Positions 1 to 9,756 of a stretch of DNA of 64,000 bases are shown here, in pieces. The notes beneath the pieces are model-generated. The model made no database searches and was not told the origin of the DNA. It saw only the letters and a program-made list of their open reading frames with translations. This DNA is from Streptomyces sp. NBC_00154 (GTDB lineage Bacteria; Actinomycetota; Actinomycetes; Streptomycetales; Streptomycetaceae), in assembly GCF_026342835.1 (NCBI RefSeq), contig NZ_JAPEMI010000002.1:744001-808000 (forward strand), written 5' to 3'. The position numbers were made by a program, and so were the translations under genes. The first letter of the stretch is position 1. Each line of letters begins with the position of its first letter.

Positions 1-424
1 CGATTCCCGTGACCAGACCCAGCTCGGCCGGAACACCGGAGGCGACAGCCACCCCCACGCACAGCGGGAGCGCGACCAGGAACACCACCAGAGATGCGGC
101 GAAGTCGTCTCTACCCCTTGCCCCGCACACACCCTCTTTGCCGCGCCAGAGGGCCTTCCCCCGCCGGCGTCGGCCGCTGGGGTCGTGGATGGTGCCCTTC
201 ACAGGGCGCGGATGGTGCCAGTGGCCCGCCGGTGGGCGAGCTCGGAGCCGACGTGGATCGCCTCGCATCTGTGAGGGATGGGGCTTGGGGCGGCGGCACT
301 CCGGTGGCAGCTGCGGGCACGGTTGTTGAATGACTGCATGTCAGCTTGTCTCTCCTGCACGGTCATGCGAAGTACGGATGACGATCGGGTCCACAGGGTT
401 GCGCTCGGGTTGACCGACCTGGCG
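1..424. other. No supported gene
   Basis: Several overlapping reading frames are open here, as expected at this GC content. None has a convincing ribosome binding site, a recognisable motif or a hydrophobic signal. I see nothing I can annotate. Confidence 0.5.
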
Positions 425-667
425 TCAGTGGAGCAATGCCAGGAGCCGACGCTGCAGGTCGGACAGCAGGCCGTTCCGAGGCGGAGCGGACGCGGGATTC
501 GGCTGTGGAGTGGTCGGGCTCGGGGCACAGGAACTCTGTTCTCGTTCCGAGGCCGCGAGTGCATGTGAACTGTCCGGCGACAACGGCGCCGCGGAGGGCT
601 GGGCGGGCCGGCGAGCCGCTTCGGCGCGCACCAGTGCGCACACGGCCGCGAAGACATCTGCGGGCAT
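425..667 (-). CDS. Small hypothetical protein
   Basis: An 80-residue protein of unknown function. I chose the ATG at 667 because AGGAG lies eight bases upstream; a longer frame exists but has no such site. The N-terminus (MPADVFAAVCALVRAEAARR) looks helical, the centre is Pro/Ser/Ala-rich, and the C-terminus ends in a second predicted helix (LLSDLQRRLLALLH). It lies on the same strand about 110 bp downstream of a small secreted protein gene and may share its transcript. I recognise no family. Confidence 0.45.
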   Translation of the reverse strand: MPADVFAAVCALVRAEAARRPAQPSAAPLSPDSSHALAASEREQSSCAPSPTTPQPNPASAPPRNGLLSDLQRRLLALLH

Positions 668-780
668 GACGGGTTCTCCTGCGAGGTCACGTGACGTAGG
701 TGTTGACGACGGCAGGCCGCACCTCGCGTGCCTCTCGCGGCAGAGCACGACGTGTACGAGAGATGTGCGGCCGGAGCCGA

Positions 781-1215
781 TCAGCAGCGCAGCACGAGAC
801 CTGTTGGAGAATCAGCCGAGCCGGCTCTGCCCACAGGCGCCGGTGCGCAGGCACGGCGCCCAGTTGCTGTGGGCTCTGCGCCGAACGTGGGGTCGGTCGC
901 CACCGCAGTAGCTGCAGATGGGGTGTGGCGCGGCTTGCCGAACGAGGTTGTTCCGGACCGCCACCTGTGGTCGTCGCTGTGACGGCTGGGAGCCGGGGGG
1001 CAGGACAGCTCTGATGACGCTGAGTCGATGACAGCGGCGCTGACCGTCTGACTTTCGTGAAGCGTACGGCTGCTGTGATCGAGGCCGATCTTGGAGACAG
1101 GTGCGGGGGCTGGGGTGAACACTCCGTGCATCAACGTCATCAACGCGATCAGCAGGGCTGTACACACGGCGCGGCGTACCGTCCGCTGTCGTGCACCGCC
1201 GCTGATGGGCGTCAT
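781..1215 (-). CDS. Small secreted DUF6153-like protein
   Basis: A 144-residue protein with an arginine-containing N-terminus, a hydrophobic stretch (about residues 14-30) and the sequence LMTLMHGVF. That MHG element after a hydrophobic segment, with a short hydrophobic C-terminus after a Cys/Pro/Gly-rich region, resembles the actinobacterial DUF6153 family of small exported proteins, which have no known reaction. The ATG is preceded by GGGAGGA at suitable spacing, which fixes the start. The family assignment rests on resemblance only. Location is probably membrane-anchored or secreted. Confidence 0.5.
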   Translation of the reverse strand: MTPISGGARQRTVRRAVCTALLIALMTLMHGVFTPAPAPVSKIGLDHSSRTLHESQTVSAAVIDSASSELSCPPAPSRHSDDHRWRSGTTSFGKPRHTPSAATAVATDPTFGAEPTATGRRACAPAPVGRAGSADSPTGLVLRC

Positions 1216-1539
1216 GTTGAGTCCTCCCGTGATGCCTGATACCAGGGAACATCGACGAGGAGGCTGCGGCAGTCCGACCCCTCCGCGCGAGTGACAGGTT
1301 CACCCGCGTCACTCATTCATGGAACATTCGTTCGGTCGGCGTTCCGTCGTGGGTGTCAGCCCGGTTCGGGCAGCGGGGTTCCCGATACGGAGACTGCTCA
1401 CCCCGCATACCGGCGACCGCGTCCGTCCGGCGGTTTCGCCAAGGTCGTCACCTGCAGTTGAACGAGGAGGCTCCACATGAGGCCAGGGTGCGTTGACGAT
1501 CGCGCCCTTGCGCCGGGGGCTGAATTCCTGGTCCGTCGT
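1216..1539. other. Intergenic region
   Basis: About 320 bp between two minus-strand genes. It should hold the promoter of the DUF6153-like gene, but I could not identify clear -35/-10 elements or a palindrome. Confidence 0.4.
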
Positions 1540-1887
1540 TCAGCCCGCAGGCGGTGGGGGAGTCGGCGAGTGTGATCCGGAGGGGATGGCTCGCGCTGTC
1601 TGGCTCGGGATGGCGGCGGGTGTGCCGCTGTGGAGTGCTTGCCGGGTGATCCGGATGGCGTACGGCAGGGCGGCCCGGGTCAGTGCGTCCGCGCCGGCGG
1701 CCTGGGCTGCGGCCCCGATGAGGGGCTCCGCGCAGGCAGCGGCGCGCCGGAGAGCAGCAGGAGTGCACAGCCGGCTCGTGTACCGCAGAGCTGGGCGGAG
1801 CAGACTGGTGGCGGGAAGGTGGGGGAGCGCGAGGGTCAGGGTCCGGTCGTCCGCACCGGAGCGCGGCCAGGTCAGTTCGATGCGCAT
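1540..1887 (-). CDS. Hypothetical protein, 115 aa
   Basis: The protein begins MRIELTWPRSGADD and has an N-terminal beta-like stretch followed by Ala/Arg-rich helices and a Pro-rich tail. The start at 1887 is supported by GGAGG nine bases upstream; the longer frame has no comparable site. It is transcribed away from the histone-like/P-type ATPase pair. I do not recognise it. It may belong with the ATPase locus, since small helical proteins occur beside the CtpH/CtpI-type ATPases, but that is inference. Confidence 0.45.
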   Translation of the reverse strand: MRIELTWPRSGADDRTLTLALPHLPATSLLRPALRYTSRLCTPAALRRAAACAEPLIGAAAQAAGADALTRAALPYAIRITRQALHSGTPAAIPSQTARAIPSGSHSPTPPPPAG

Positions 1888-2321
1888 GAAATGGGCCTCC
1901 ACTGGAGGTAGGCGGTCTGGCACCTGCGGAACACGTTGGGCTGCCACTGCACATGCCGAACAGCTCGGTCGATCAGGCGGAGCGCAGTGTGACGCGGGTC
2001 AGTCGACGGGCGCAGGGCGGCTCTGGGCCGGGCGGGCGCTCATGTCCTCAACTCCTCGCGGCCAGGACACGCGCGGGTGTCGGTCGGCGATCCGTGGCGG
2101 CGCGGCGGCGGGACCGGGCGGCTGGTCTTCCCGGGCTTGTCGCAGCCGGGAAGGGCCGGGCCCTTGGTGTTGAGGCGTCCACCGCCTGTTACCTCACTTG
2201 GCGGTAAGTGGATATGTCCAGGCTTGCCGTATTTGCGTGATCTTGTCAAGGTTGCTGAAAGGTGAGAGACGTCACGGCCGCGGGCCGTCCGTCTCACCTG
2301 CCCGACGGAGAGAGAGCGACC

Positions 2322-2930
2322 ATGACTGACAGATCCCATGTGTCTGGCTCAGGGGACACGAAGGTGCAGCATCCCGTCCAGGTGGCACTGGCGCACCCCA
2401 TGCAGCGGGTGATGACAGCAATGGACAGGGTCCCCGGGGCGGACCGGGTCAAGGGGATCGTCGACGGTGTTCTGGACTCCGTCGGGATCGTCTCGCCGCA
2501 TGCTCGGCGTGTCGCGGCATATACCGGTGCCGGGCTGCTCGGTGTAGCCGGTGTGGTCGAGTGGCCGGTGGCCGTGACGGGCGCCGCGGTGGTGTGGCTC
2601 ACGCAGCCGCGTCCGACGGAAACCGCGGAGGCCCAGGCCGCCGGCGAGGCCCGGGCGGAAGGTTCGCAGGTGAAGCAGGCCGCCCGGTCGGCCAAGGCGC
2701 AGACCACCACGAGAGCGGCGAAGACCCGCCCGGCCAAAAAGGCATCGGCCACTTCCGGAAAGGCCAAGACCCGCCCGGCCAAAGCATCGACCGCGTCGGG
2801 TACGGCGAAGACCCGCCCGGCCAAGGCGTCGACCGCCTCCGGGACGGCGAAGGCCCGCTCGTCCAAGCGCGCCGCCACGAGCGCCTCGGGCACCTCGCGC
2901 GCCAAGGCCGGTGGGCGGAAGAAGTCCTGA
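2322..2930 (+). CDS. Membrane-associated protein with histone-H1-like Lys/Ala tail
   Basis: A 202-residue protein. Residues 1-60 form an amphipathic region, roughly 60-95 contain hydrophobic stretches (AAYTGAGLLGVAGVVEWPVA) that could be membrane segments, and from about 110 to the end the chain is Lys/Ala/Ser/Thr/Arg-rich with near-identical KTRPAKAST units like bacterial H1-type tails. The ATG has GGAGAGAG upstream. The stop is 98 bp before the giant P-type ATPase on the same strand, suggesting one transcription unit. Role unknown; an anchor or regulatory partner of the ATPase, or a nucleic-acid or polyphosphate-binding tail, are possibilities. Confidence 0.7.
   Translation: MTDRSHVSGSGDTKVQHPVQVALAHPMQRVMTAMDRVPGADRVKGIVDGVLDSVGIVSPHARRVAAYTGAGLLGVAGVVEWPVAVTGAAVVWLTQPRPTETAEAQAAGEARAEGSQVKQAARSAKAQTTTRAAKTRPAKKASATSGKAKTRPAKASTASGTAKTRPAKASTASGTAKARSSKRAATSASGTSRAKAGGRKKS
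2721..2849 (+). repeat. Tandem coding repeat, KTRPAK units
   Basis: Three adjacent units of 45, 42 and 42 bp encode KTRPAKKASATSGKA, KTRPAKASTASGTA and KTRPAKASTASGTA. The last two are identical in protein and nearly identical in DNA, so unit number can probably change by slippage or recombination. Confidence 0.85.
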
Positions 2931-3028
2931 GGCCGCCTCCCATCCGCTGTTACGACCGTTCCGCGCCCGGCGTCTGTCACGGACCGTTCTGCTCCCGGCC
3001 CCGTGCGGCAAGCCCGCGAAGGTGAGAC

Positions 3029-6000
3029 ATGCTGCTCCGCTTGCTGACCGGGCTGCCCGCCGTGGCCCTCCAGACCGCCTTGGCTGTGCCGGTCCAGGCC
3101 ACCCGTCGGATCGCCACGCCGACCGCAGGTGCGGCGCGGATGGCCGCTGAGCTCGTGAATGCCGGTGCGCGCGGCGCGGTGGACGGGGCGACGGCGGTGT
3201 CGGCGACCGCGCTGCGGGTCGGCAGGGCCGCCCGCAACGCGATCACTCCTCAGGTCGGATACTGGCGCGCCGGTTCACGGATGCACCTCGCACTGCAGCA
3301 CCACCCGGACGCGACCGTTCGAACCGTGGAACGACTCGAGGCCACTGCCAGAAAAGTGGCCGTCGAGCTGGCCGAGCACCCTGACGTGCTGATCGCCTAC
3401 TGGGACGGCGGCCTGGGGCGGCTGGTCGTGCAGACGACCGAGGACGCGGTCAGCGAGCAGGTGGCGGACACGGTGTCCGAACTGGCCGCCGAACAAGGGC
3501 TTGTGCACGTCGGCGATCAGATGCTGGAACACGTGCACCCGGGTGCCGCTGGGAGCGTGCGCGCCAACGCGGTCGCTCTGGCGTGCGACGTGGCGGGCAT
3601 CGGCGTAGCACTCGCGGGACGGGCAGCCTTTCTGAGGCGCGCCCCGGAGGCCATGGTGGCCGCGGTCGTCGTGATGCGTGAGGACTCGCGGGTACGCGCG
3701 GTGCTGAGTCGTGCACTGGGCCCGGACGCATCCGATCTGGTGCTGGCCGCGGCCCATGCGGCCGTCTGCGGGATCGGGCAGTCGCCGAGTCCGCTGCTGC
3801 TCGACGCGGCACTGCGGAGTGCCCAGTTGGTGGAATCCCTGGCTCAGCTCGCGACGTTCGACGCCGTACACGACACGCTGTGCGCGCCGGATCGGCTGAC
3901 TGTGGCCAACACCGACGTCGTACGTCCGCCGCTGCGTCCGAGCCCGGGTGAGGAATATGCCGCTGCTGCGGTCAACGGGATGCTGGGCGGCGCCGCCACC
4001 AAGCTCCTGTTCACCCGCAGCATCGACGAGGCGGCCGAGACCGTAATGGCCGGTTCCCCCAAGGCCGCACGTTACGGACCGGCGGCCTTCACCGCGGCTC
4101 TCGGCAGTGCCCTGGCACGCGAGGACGTGCTGGTCCGCGACCCCGAGCGGCTGCGCCAACTGGAGCTCGTGGACACCGTGGTCCTGCATCCCGCAGCACT
4201 GCGCAGCACTCGGCGCACCGTGCTCGAGGTCCACCCCAGCATGGCCGGCTGGGATCACCACCGGTTGTGGCAGGAAGCCACCGCGGCCGTGAGCGGGCCC
4301 GAGGACGCGACAACGCCGTCCGAGGTACCGTGCATCGGTCTTCGTCCGGTGCCTGATGAGACGGCGCTGGACGCGGGACTGATGGTCGCGTCGGTGCGCG
4401 GCAGGGACGTCGGCACCGTTCTGGTCGGCTGGGAGGTCGACCCCATGGCCGAAGCCGCGCTGGACGCAGCGCGCCGAGCCGGTCTGCACGTCGTGGTGGT
4501 GGACGACTGCTCGCTGGGCGAGTTCGGGACCCTGGCCGACCAACTCGCCTCTGCCGAGATCCCGTTGGCCGAGGTGGTGGCTGCCCTGCAGAACGAGGGC
4601 CGAACGGTTCTCACGGTGGCGCGCGTCCCGCACGACCGGGCGGCAGCCGAACGGGAGCTGACTGCCGCCGCCCACGACGTACTCGCTGGACTGCTCCGCA
4701 GTGACATCGCCGTCGCCGTCACCGACGAGCGCAGCGCTGTCGTCTGGGGCGCCGACCTTCTGCCTCTGCGCGGACTCGAGGGTGTATGGCGGCTGCTGTC
4801 AGCCGTACCCGCAGCGCGGGCGGTCAGCCGGCGTGCCAAGTTCTGCGCCGAGGCGGGCGCCACGCTCTCCGAGCTTCTGGTACTCACGCAGGGGGCTCGG
4901 TCGCAGCGGGTTCCCTTCCCCCTCGAAGTGCGGCTCAGTCCCGTCAATATCGCCGCTGCCGCGGCCCTGGTGATGGGCTGGTGCGCCGCACTCGGTGTAG
5001 CCGCCGGTACGAGCCCCCACCCCACGCCGCGAGTGCCCTGGCACGCGCTGCAGCCCGAGCAGGTCATGGCTCGGCTGGCGAAGGCATCGCGTGCCGCGCC
5101 CACCGCCGTGACGGTGGTACGGACCCGGGCCGGTGACCTCGCGGGCGCCGCTGCCACGCACCCGGCCTTCGCGCCTGCACGGGTGAGCGCACGTCTGGCC
5201 GGCGCCGTGTGGGCCGAACTGGACGACCCGTTCACCCCGGTCCTGGTGGTCGGTGCCACCGCGCAGGCACTGCTGGGCTCCGCGGTGGACGCGTTCCTGG
5301 TCATCGCCGCCGTGGCGGTGAACGCCTTGGTCGGCGGCGTCCAGCGATTGCGCGCGGAGCGTGCACTGTCCGCACTGGTGACCGGGCAGCGGCAAAACGC
5401 CCGGCGACTCGCTCACCCGTCAGCAGAGGAAGCATCCGTCGTCGAGGCCGCGCGACTGGCGCCCGGCGACGTGATCGAGCTGCGCACCAACGATGTGGTG
5501 CCGGCCGACGCGCGGCTGCTGGAGGTCAGTGGCTTCGAGGTGGACGAGTCCTCGCTGACGGGCGAGTCACTGCCCACCCGCAAACAAGTGGCCGCCGTAC
5601 CACAGGCGCCCGTCGCCGACCGCAGATGCATGGTGTTCGAAGGTACCACGGTGGTGGCCGGCCATGCCCGGGCGGTGGTGGTGGCCACGGGCGACCAGAC
5701 CGAAGCCGGCCGCGCGGCGTCCCTCGCCGCCCGGGTCCCCACCTCGGCGGGGGTTCAGGCACGACTGCACCGGCTGACCCGCCGGGTGCTTCCCCTCACC
5801 CTCGCAGGCGGCGCCGCGGTGGCCGGCCTGTCCCTGCTGCGCGGCCGCCCGGTGCGCACAGCCCTCCAGGGTGGACTGGCAGTCGCAGTGGCCGCCGTGC
5901 CCGAGGGCATGCCTCTGGTCGCGACCGTGGCGCAGATGGCCGCGGCACGGCGGCTGAGCAAGCTCGGCGTCCTGGTACGCACACCACGCAGCCTGGAGGC

Positions 6001-7621
6001 ACTCGGACGCGTGGACACCATGTGCTTCGACAAGACCGGGACCCTCACCGAGAACCGGTTGCGGGTCGTCCGCCTGATCACCGGCACAGGCGCCGAGCAG
6101 CCGGCCAACACCCCAGAGACGAAACAGATCCTCCGCATTGCCGCCCGGGCCTGCCCCCGTGTCGCCGAGCAGCCGGGCGCCCACGCGCATGCCACCGACG
6201 AGGCGGTCCTGGTGGCGGCCCCGCCCGAGACAGGGTGGACCACCGTACAGGCCCAGCCCTTCGAGGCGAGCCGGGGATACGCCGCCGCCACCGGAAGAGA
6301 CGCGGACGGCTCGAACTTGCTGGTCGTCAAGGGCGCGCCGGAAGTCGTGCTGCCCTGCTGCCCGGATACGGATCCGGCAGCCGTCGAAGAGGCACTCTCC
6401 CTCGCCGGCCAGGGCCTGCGGCTCCTGGCCGTCGCCCAGCGCCGTCTCGCGACGGACGACGAGGCGAGGGAAGCGCTGGACAAGCCCCTCGAACTGCTGG
6501 AGCTCATCGGGTTCGTGGCTCTGGCCGACACCGCCCGTCCCAGCTCCGCCCCGCTCGTGGCCGGTCTCGGAGAGGTCGGCGTGCGCCCCGTCATGCTCAC
6601 CGGCGACCACCCGCAGACCGCCCGCTCCGTGGCCATCGCCCTGGGCTGGCCCGCGGATGTCACGGTCGTCACCGGCAACGAGTTGGCTTCACTGGACCGG
6701 GCGGGACGGGCCCGCCTGCTCCGGGACTGCGGCGTTGTGGCCCGCGTCGCACCCGAGCAGAAGCTCCAGGTCGTCGAGGCACTCCGGGAGGCGGGTTGCG
6801 TCGTGGGCATGGTGGGGGACGGCGCCAACGACGCCGCCGCAATCCGCGCCGCCGATGTCGGGGTCGGTATCGCCGCACGCGGATCGGCAGCCGCACGCAA
6901 CGCCGCAGACCTCGTGATCACCAACGACGAACTGTCGGTCCTCATCGACGCCATCGGCGAAGGCCGAGCCCTTTGGCGCAGCGTGGCCGACGCGATCAGC
7001 ATCCTGCTCGGCGGAAACGCCGGCGAGGTCGGCTTCTCCGTACTGGGCACACTGCTGTCCGGCACGTCGCCGCTGTCGACACGTCAGCTGCTGCTGGTCA
7101 ACCTGCTCACCGACATGTTCCCGGCGATGGCGGTCGCGGTCACCCCCCACGACCCGGAACCCGCCGGTGAGCCCACCGCAGTGGAGACCGTGCCCGTGGG
7201 CATCGCCGTCCTCGGGCAACCGCTGACACGTCAGATCCGCCATCGTGGCCTGATCACCGGTATCGGCGCGGCCACCGCGTGGCTCATCGGCACCCTCACC
7301 CCCGGCACGGCACGACGCACCAGCACGATGGCCCTGTGCGGTGTGGTCGGCGCTCAACTCACGCAGACCGTCGTCGGACGCCGCCACAGCCCGCTGGTCC
7401 TGGCCACGGTCCTCGGCACCGCCGCCGTGCTCATCGCCCTCGTCCAGACACCCGTCGTCAGCCACTTCTTCGGGTGCACGCCGCTGGGCCCACTGGCCTG
7501 GACCGGAGTGGCCGTCGCCGTCGGTACCGCCTCCCTCGGTCCCCGCGTACTGCCACAGGCCGAACAGATGCTGGCCGACCTCACCTCACGACTGCGTCCC
7601 GTGGTCCGGTTCGTCCACTGA
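3029..7621 (+). CDS. Giant P-type cation ATPase, CtpH/CtpI-like
   Basis: A 1530-residue membrane ATPase, about twice the length of ordinary P-type ATPases and matching the mycobacterial CtpH/CtpI group. The catalytic part is in the second half: the actuator TGES at about residue 843, the phosphorylation motif DKTGTLTENR near 999, the MLTGDHPQTA segment near 1188 and the hinge motif MVGDGANDAAAIRAADVGVG near 1260, followed by C-terminal membrane helices. The roughly 650-residue N-terminal extension has repeated Ala/Val-rich domains and no motif I recognise. The transported ion cannot be read from sequence. AAGGTGA precedes the ATG. It is probably co-transcribed with the Lys-rich protein upstream. 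Confidence 0.9.
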   Translation: MLLRLLTGLPAVALQTALAVPVQATRRIATPTAGAARMAAELVNAGARGAVDGATAVSATALRVGRAARNAITPQVGYWRAGSRMHLALQHHPDATVRTVERLEATARKVAVELAEHPDVLIAYWDGGLGRLVVQTTEDAVSEQVADTVSELAAEQGLVHVGDQMLEHVHPGAAGSVRANAVALACDVAGIGVALAGRAAFLRRAPEAMVAAVVVMREDSRVRAVLSRALGPDASDLVLAAAHAAVCGIGQSPSPLLLDAALRSAQLVESLAQLATFDAVHDTLCAPDRLTVANTDVVRPPLRPSPGEEYAAAAVNGMLGGAATKLLFTRSIDEAAETVMAGSPKAARYGPAAFTAALGSALAREDVLVRDPERLRQLELVDTVVLHPAALRSTRRTVLEVHPSMAGWDHHRLWQEATAAVSGPEDATTPSEVPCIGLRPVPDETALDAGLMVASVRGRDVGTVLVGWEVDPMAEAALDAARRAGLHVVVVDDCSLGEFGTLADQLASAEIPLAEVVAALQNEGRTVLTVARVPHDRAAAERELTAAAHDVLAGLLRSDIAVAVTDERSAVVWGADLLPLRGLEGVWRLLSAVPAARAVSRRAKFCAEAGATLSELLVLTQGARSQRVPFPLEVRLSPVNIAAAAALVMGWCAALGVAAGTSPHPTPRVPWHALQPEQVMARLAKASRAAPTAVTVVRTRAGDLAGAAATHPAFAPARVSARLAGAVWAELDDPFTPVLVVGATAQALLGSAVDAFLVIAAVAVNALVGGVQRLRAERALSALVTGQRQNARRLAHPSAEEASVVEAARLAPGDVIELRTNDVVPADARLLEVSGFEVDESSLTGESLPTRKQVAAVPQAPVADRRCMVFEGTTVVAGHARAVVVATGDQTEAGRAASLAARVPTSAGVQARLHRLTRRVLPLTLAGGAAVAGLSLLRGRPVRTALQGGLAVAVAAVPEGMPLVATVAQMAAARRLSKLGVLVRTPRSLEALGRVDTMCFDKTGTLTENRLRVVRLITGTGAEQPANTPETKQILRIAARACPRVAEQPGAHAHATDEAVLVAAPPETGWTTVQAQPFEASRGYAAATGRDADGSNLLVVKGAPEVVLPCCPDTDPAAVEEALSLAGQGLRLLAVAQRRLATDDEAREALDKPLELLELIGFVALADTARPSSAPLVAGLGEVGVRPVMLTGDHPQTARSVAIALGWPADVTVVTGNELASLDRAGRARLLRDCGVVARVAPEQKLQVVEALREAGCVVGMVGDGANDAAAIRAADVGVGIAARGSAAARNAADLVITNDELSVLIDAIGEGRALWRSVADAISILLGGNAGEVGFSVLGTLLSGTSPLSTRQLLLVNLLTDMFPAMAVAVTPHDPEPAGEPTAVETVPVGIAVLGQPLTRQIRHRGLITGIGAATAWLIGTLTPGTARRTSTMALCGVVGAQLTQTVVGRRHSPLVLATVLGTAAVLIALVQTPVVSHFFGCTPLGPLAWTGVAVAVGTASLGPRVLPQAEQMLADLTSRLRPVVRFVH

Positions 7622-7811
7622 CGCCCTGCGCGCGGAAACACTGCGCTCGCAGACCTCGGCCGCCCCATGCCGTCCGCGTATCAGTGCCGCTCCGCGCACG
7701 TTCGTGGAGGAACGTTGGTGTTCCTGAGCATCTCAATTCGGCGGATGACTTGCATCACCTGGCGGCGCTGAGCTCTTGCGGCGGCGGGCAGGTAGGCGTG
7801 TCAGACCGTTC

Positions 7812-8980
7812 CTAGCCAGTGTGCATAAGTGAGTCCTGGACCCACCTATGTGTTCTGGGCGCATCCCGAACGGTGTTGGATGTGCTGGGTTCCCGCTTTC
7901 GCGTCCCGTTCGGCTGCACGTCTCCGGGGGCGTGGTCCGTGGTGGGTGGGCGGGTTCCCTCACGCCCTCGTGCATCTGGTCCGGCCTGGGCGGTCCGATG
8001 CCCGACACGATCACTCCGGTCGTGTGGGGGCGGTGTCGTCCGACGTCGGATCGGGTGTCCGAGGGCGCGTCGTCCGATCGCGATACCGGCGGCATCGTGA
8101 CGGGACATTCTGCGGTGCGGGGTGGTCAGCGGTTTCATTCCACACCCCGGTGCGCGAACGCGACGGCGGCGGTGAGGGTGTAGCGGTCGTGCGGGGTGTT
8201 GGCCAGGTGCGTGAGGGGGGCGGGCAGCTTGATGGACACCTGGCCGTCCGGAGTGACGCGGATCGTTTCGTTCCCGAACCGCTTCCCCGACGCACCGTCC
8301 GCCGCAAGAAACCAGCGTTCCGCCTCCCACCGCTCCCGCCAGTGCTTCTCGGCGAGCCCCGCCTCGGCGAGATGGTGGCGGGTGTTGAGCAGGCGTTTAC
8401 CGCCCCGCACCACACGGACCCGTCCCGTACGCCAGTCCGCGACCACCGCCGTGTGCCGCGACTGAAGGGCGTTGAGGCGACGCGACTTCTGGAACCACTC
8501 CCCCTTGGACCGGTAGCCACCGGCCGCCCGCTTGGTGCCCTTCTGCCCGATGGGGAGGGACAGCCGGTGCCGCAGCGTTCTGTTCCCGGCATCGAGGGTG
8601 CGGATGTGCGCGGCCTGACAGCGACGGGCGAGCGCCCGCTGATCGTGCGTGGCCTTCGTGATCGCACCCGCGATCCGCGACGACGACTCCCTCGCCAGCT
8701 CCCGCTTACGCGATGCCCACGTATCAGCACTGTGATCCAGACCGTCCGCGCAGCGGGCCTTGAGGTCATGAGAGGCGAGCGCGCCCTGGTGTTCACCGAT
8801 GGCTCGCAGGACCTTCTCGTCCTGGGGTGTGAGGTGCTTCAGGCGGTCCCGCACCGCCACTCCTGAAGGACCCGGCACCACGAACGACGCCGCCAACTCC
8901 CGCACACCACCCACCACAACACCCCCCAAGAACCTGCGCACCTGCCACTCAGCACAACGAGCAACCACCACCAAGGTCAC
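7812..8980 (-). pseudogene. tnpB: TnpB-type transposon nuclease, internal deletion
   Basis: The first 280 codons (8980 to 8135) match the N-terminal part of streptomycete TnpB-like proteins of IS605/IS607-type elements: LTPQDEKVLRAIGEH, HSADTWASRKREL, WEAERWFLAADG, GNETIRVTPDGQVSIKLPAP, ending FAHRGVE then TGA. Immediately downstream, in another frame, RHDAAGIAIGRRALGHPIRR matches the extreme C-terminus of the same family and runs to the stop at 7812. The central RuvC-like and zinc-ribbon region is missing, so the nuclease is dead. The right end near 7740-7830 would be where the guide (omega) RNA is normally encoded; whether it survives cannot be told from this sequence. Confidence 0.8.
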
Positions 8981-9109
8981 CCATTCGACTCCAGAACTCC
9001 CGTTCCGATCTCTGCCGGCCCACCACCGGACTCACTCCCGGGCGCTACAACTCACTTCTGCACACCAAACCGACAGCAGCTCGCAACCCCGCTGGCAGGA
9101 TCTGCGATC

Positions 9110-9622
9110 ATGACCACCATTGAACGGCCGATGCCGCCCCTGAACGCCGACGAGCGTACGAATGTGGAGAGCTGGCTCGACTTCTACCGGACCACCTTGG
9201 CCATGAAGTGCGACGGCCTCACCGAGGACCAGCTACGGACCGCCTCCGTGCCTCCTTCGCCGCTGACCCTGCTGGGGCTCGTCCAGCACATGGCCGAAGT
9301 CGAACGAAACTGGTTCCGCCGCGTGCTGACGGGCGAGGACGTACCGGCCATCCACAGTCCGCAGGCCGACACTGACGGCCGCGACGACGGATTCGGCCTC
9401 TCCGACAACATCTCTTTCGAGACGGCCCGGGCCACCTGGCAGGACGAGATCGCCCGCGCCCGCGCCAACAGCGCCACTCGGCGACTGGAAGACACCAGCC
9501 CGTTCATGGGGGGCGAGGTGAGCCTGCGGTGGATCTACACGCACATGACCGCCGAATACGCTCGGCACAACGGGCACGCCGACTTCATCCGCGAGCGAAT
9601 CGACGGAAGCACCGGCGTCTGA
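9110..9622 (+). CDS. DinB/DUF664-family protein
   Basis: A 170-residue four-helix-bundle protein of the DinB-like DUF664 group, which includes thiol-dependent (mycothiol) transferases of actinobacteria. Family features are the early LDFYRTTLAMKCDGLTEDQL helix, the LVQHMAEVERNWF helix with a putative metal-ligand His, and the C-terminal EYARHNGHADFIRERIDG segment supplying further His ligands. The N-terminus MTTIERPMPPL is typical. It is a single gene, convergent with the GH92 mannosidase across a strong hairpin. A second family member lies at 34111-34626. Substrate unknown. Confidence 0.85.
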   Translation: MTTIERPMPPLNADERTNVESWLDFYRTTLAMKCDGLTEDQLRTASVPPSPLTLLGLVQHMAEVERNWFRRVLTGEDVPAIHSPQADTDGRDDGFGLSDNISFETARATWQDEIARARANSATRRLEDTSPFMGGEVSLRWIYTHMTAEYARHNGHADFIRERIDGSTGV

Positions 9623-9695
9623 TCTCAAGAGCAAGACGACCGCATTGCGCCCTTCGCAGACTGCACCTTCACAGGCAGACCGGTTGCCGAACGGC

Positions 9696-9744
9696 GAACG
9701 GGCCGTCGCGGCAAGGACGGTGTCCCTGCCGTGACGGCCCGTTC
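9696..9744. terminator. Bidirectional hairpin between convergent genes
   Basis: Arms 9696-9716 and 9725-9744 pair with one mismatch and one bulge (GAACGGGCCGTC against GACGGCCCGTTC at the base). It sits between the DinB stop (9622) and the GH92 stop (9757). No T-run follows, as is usual in Streptomyces. Confidence 0.75.
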
Positions 9745-9756
9745 CGATCACCTGTG

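Noticed and set aside
5209..7170. A 653-codon open frame within the P-type ATPase
   Set aside because: It is an out-of-frame shadow rich in Arg, Gly and Pro; all catalytic motifs are in the other frame.
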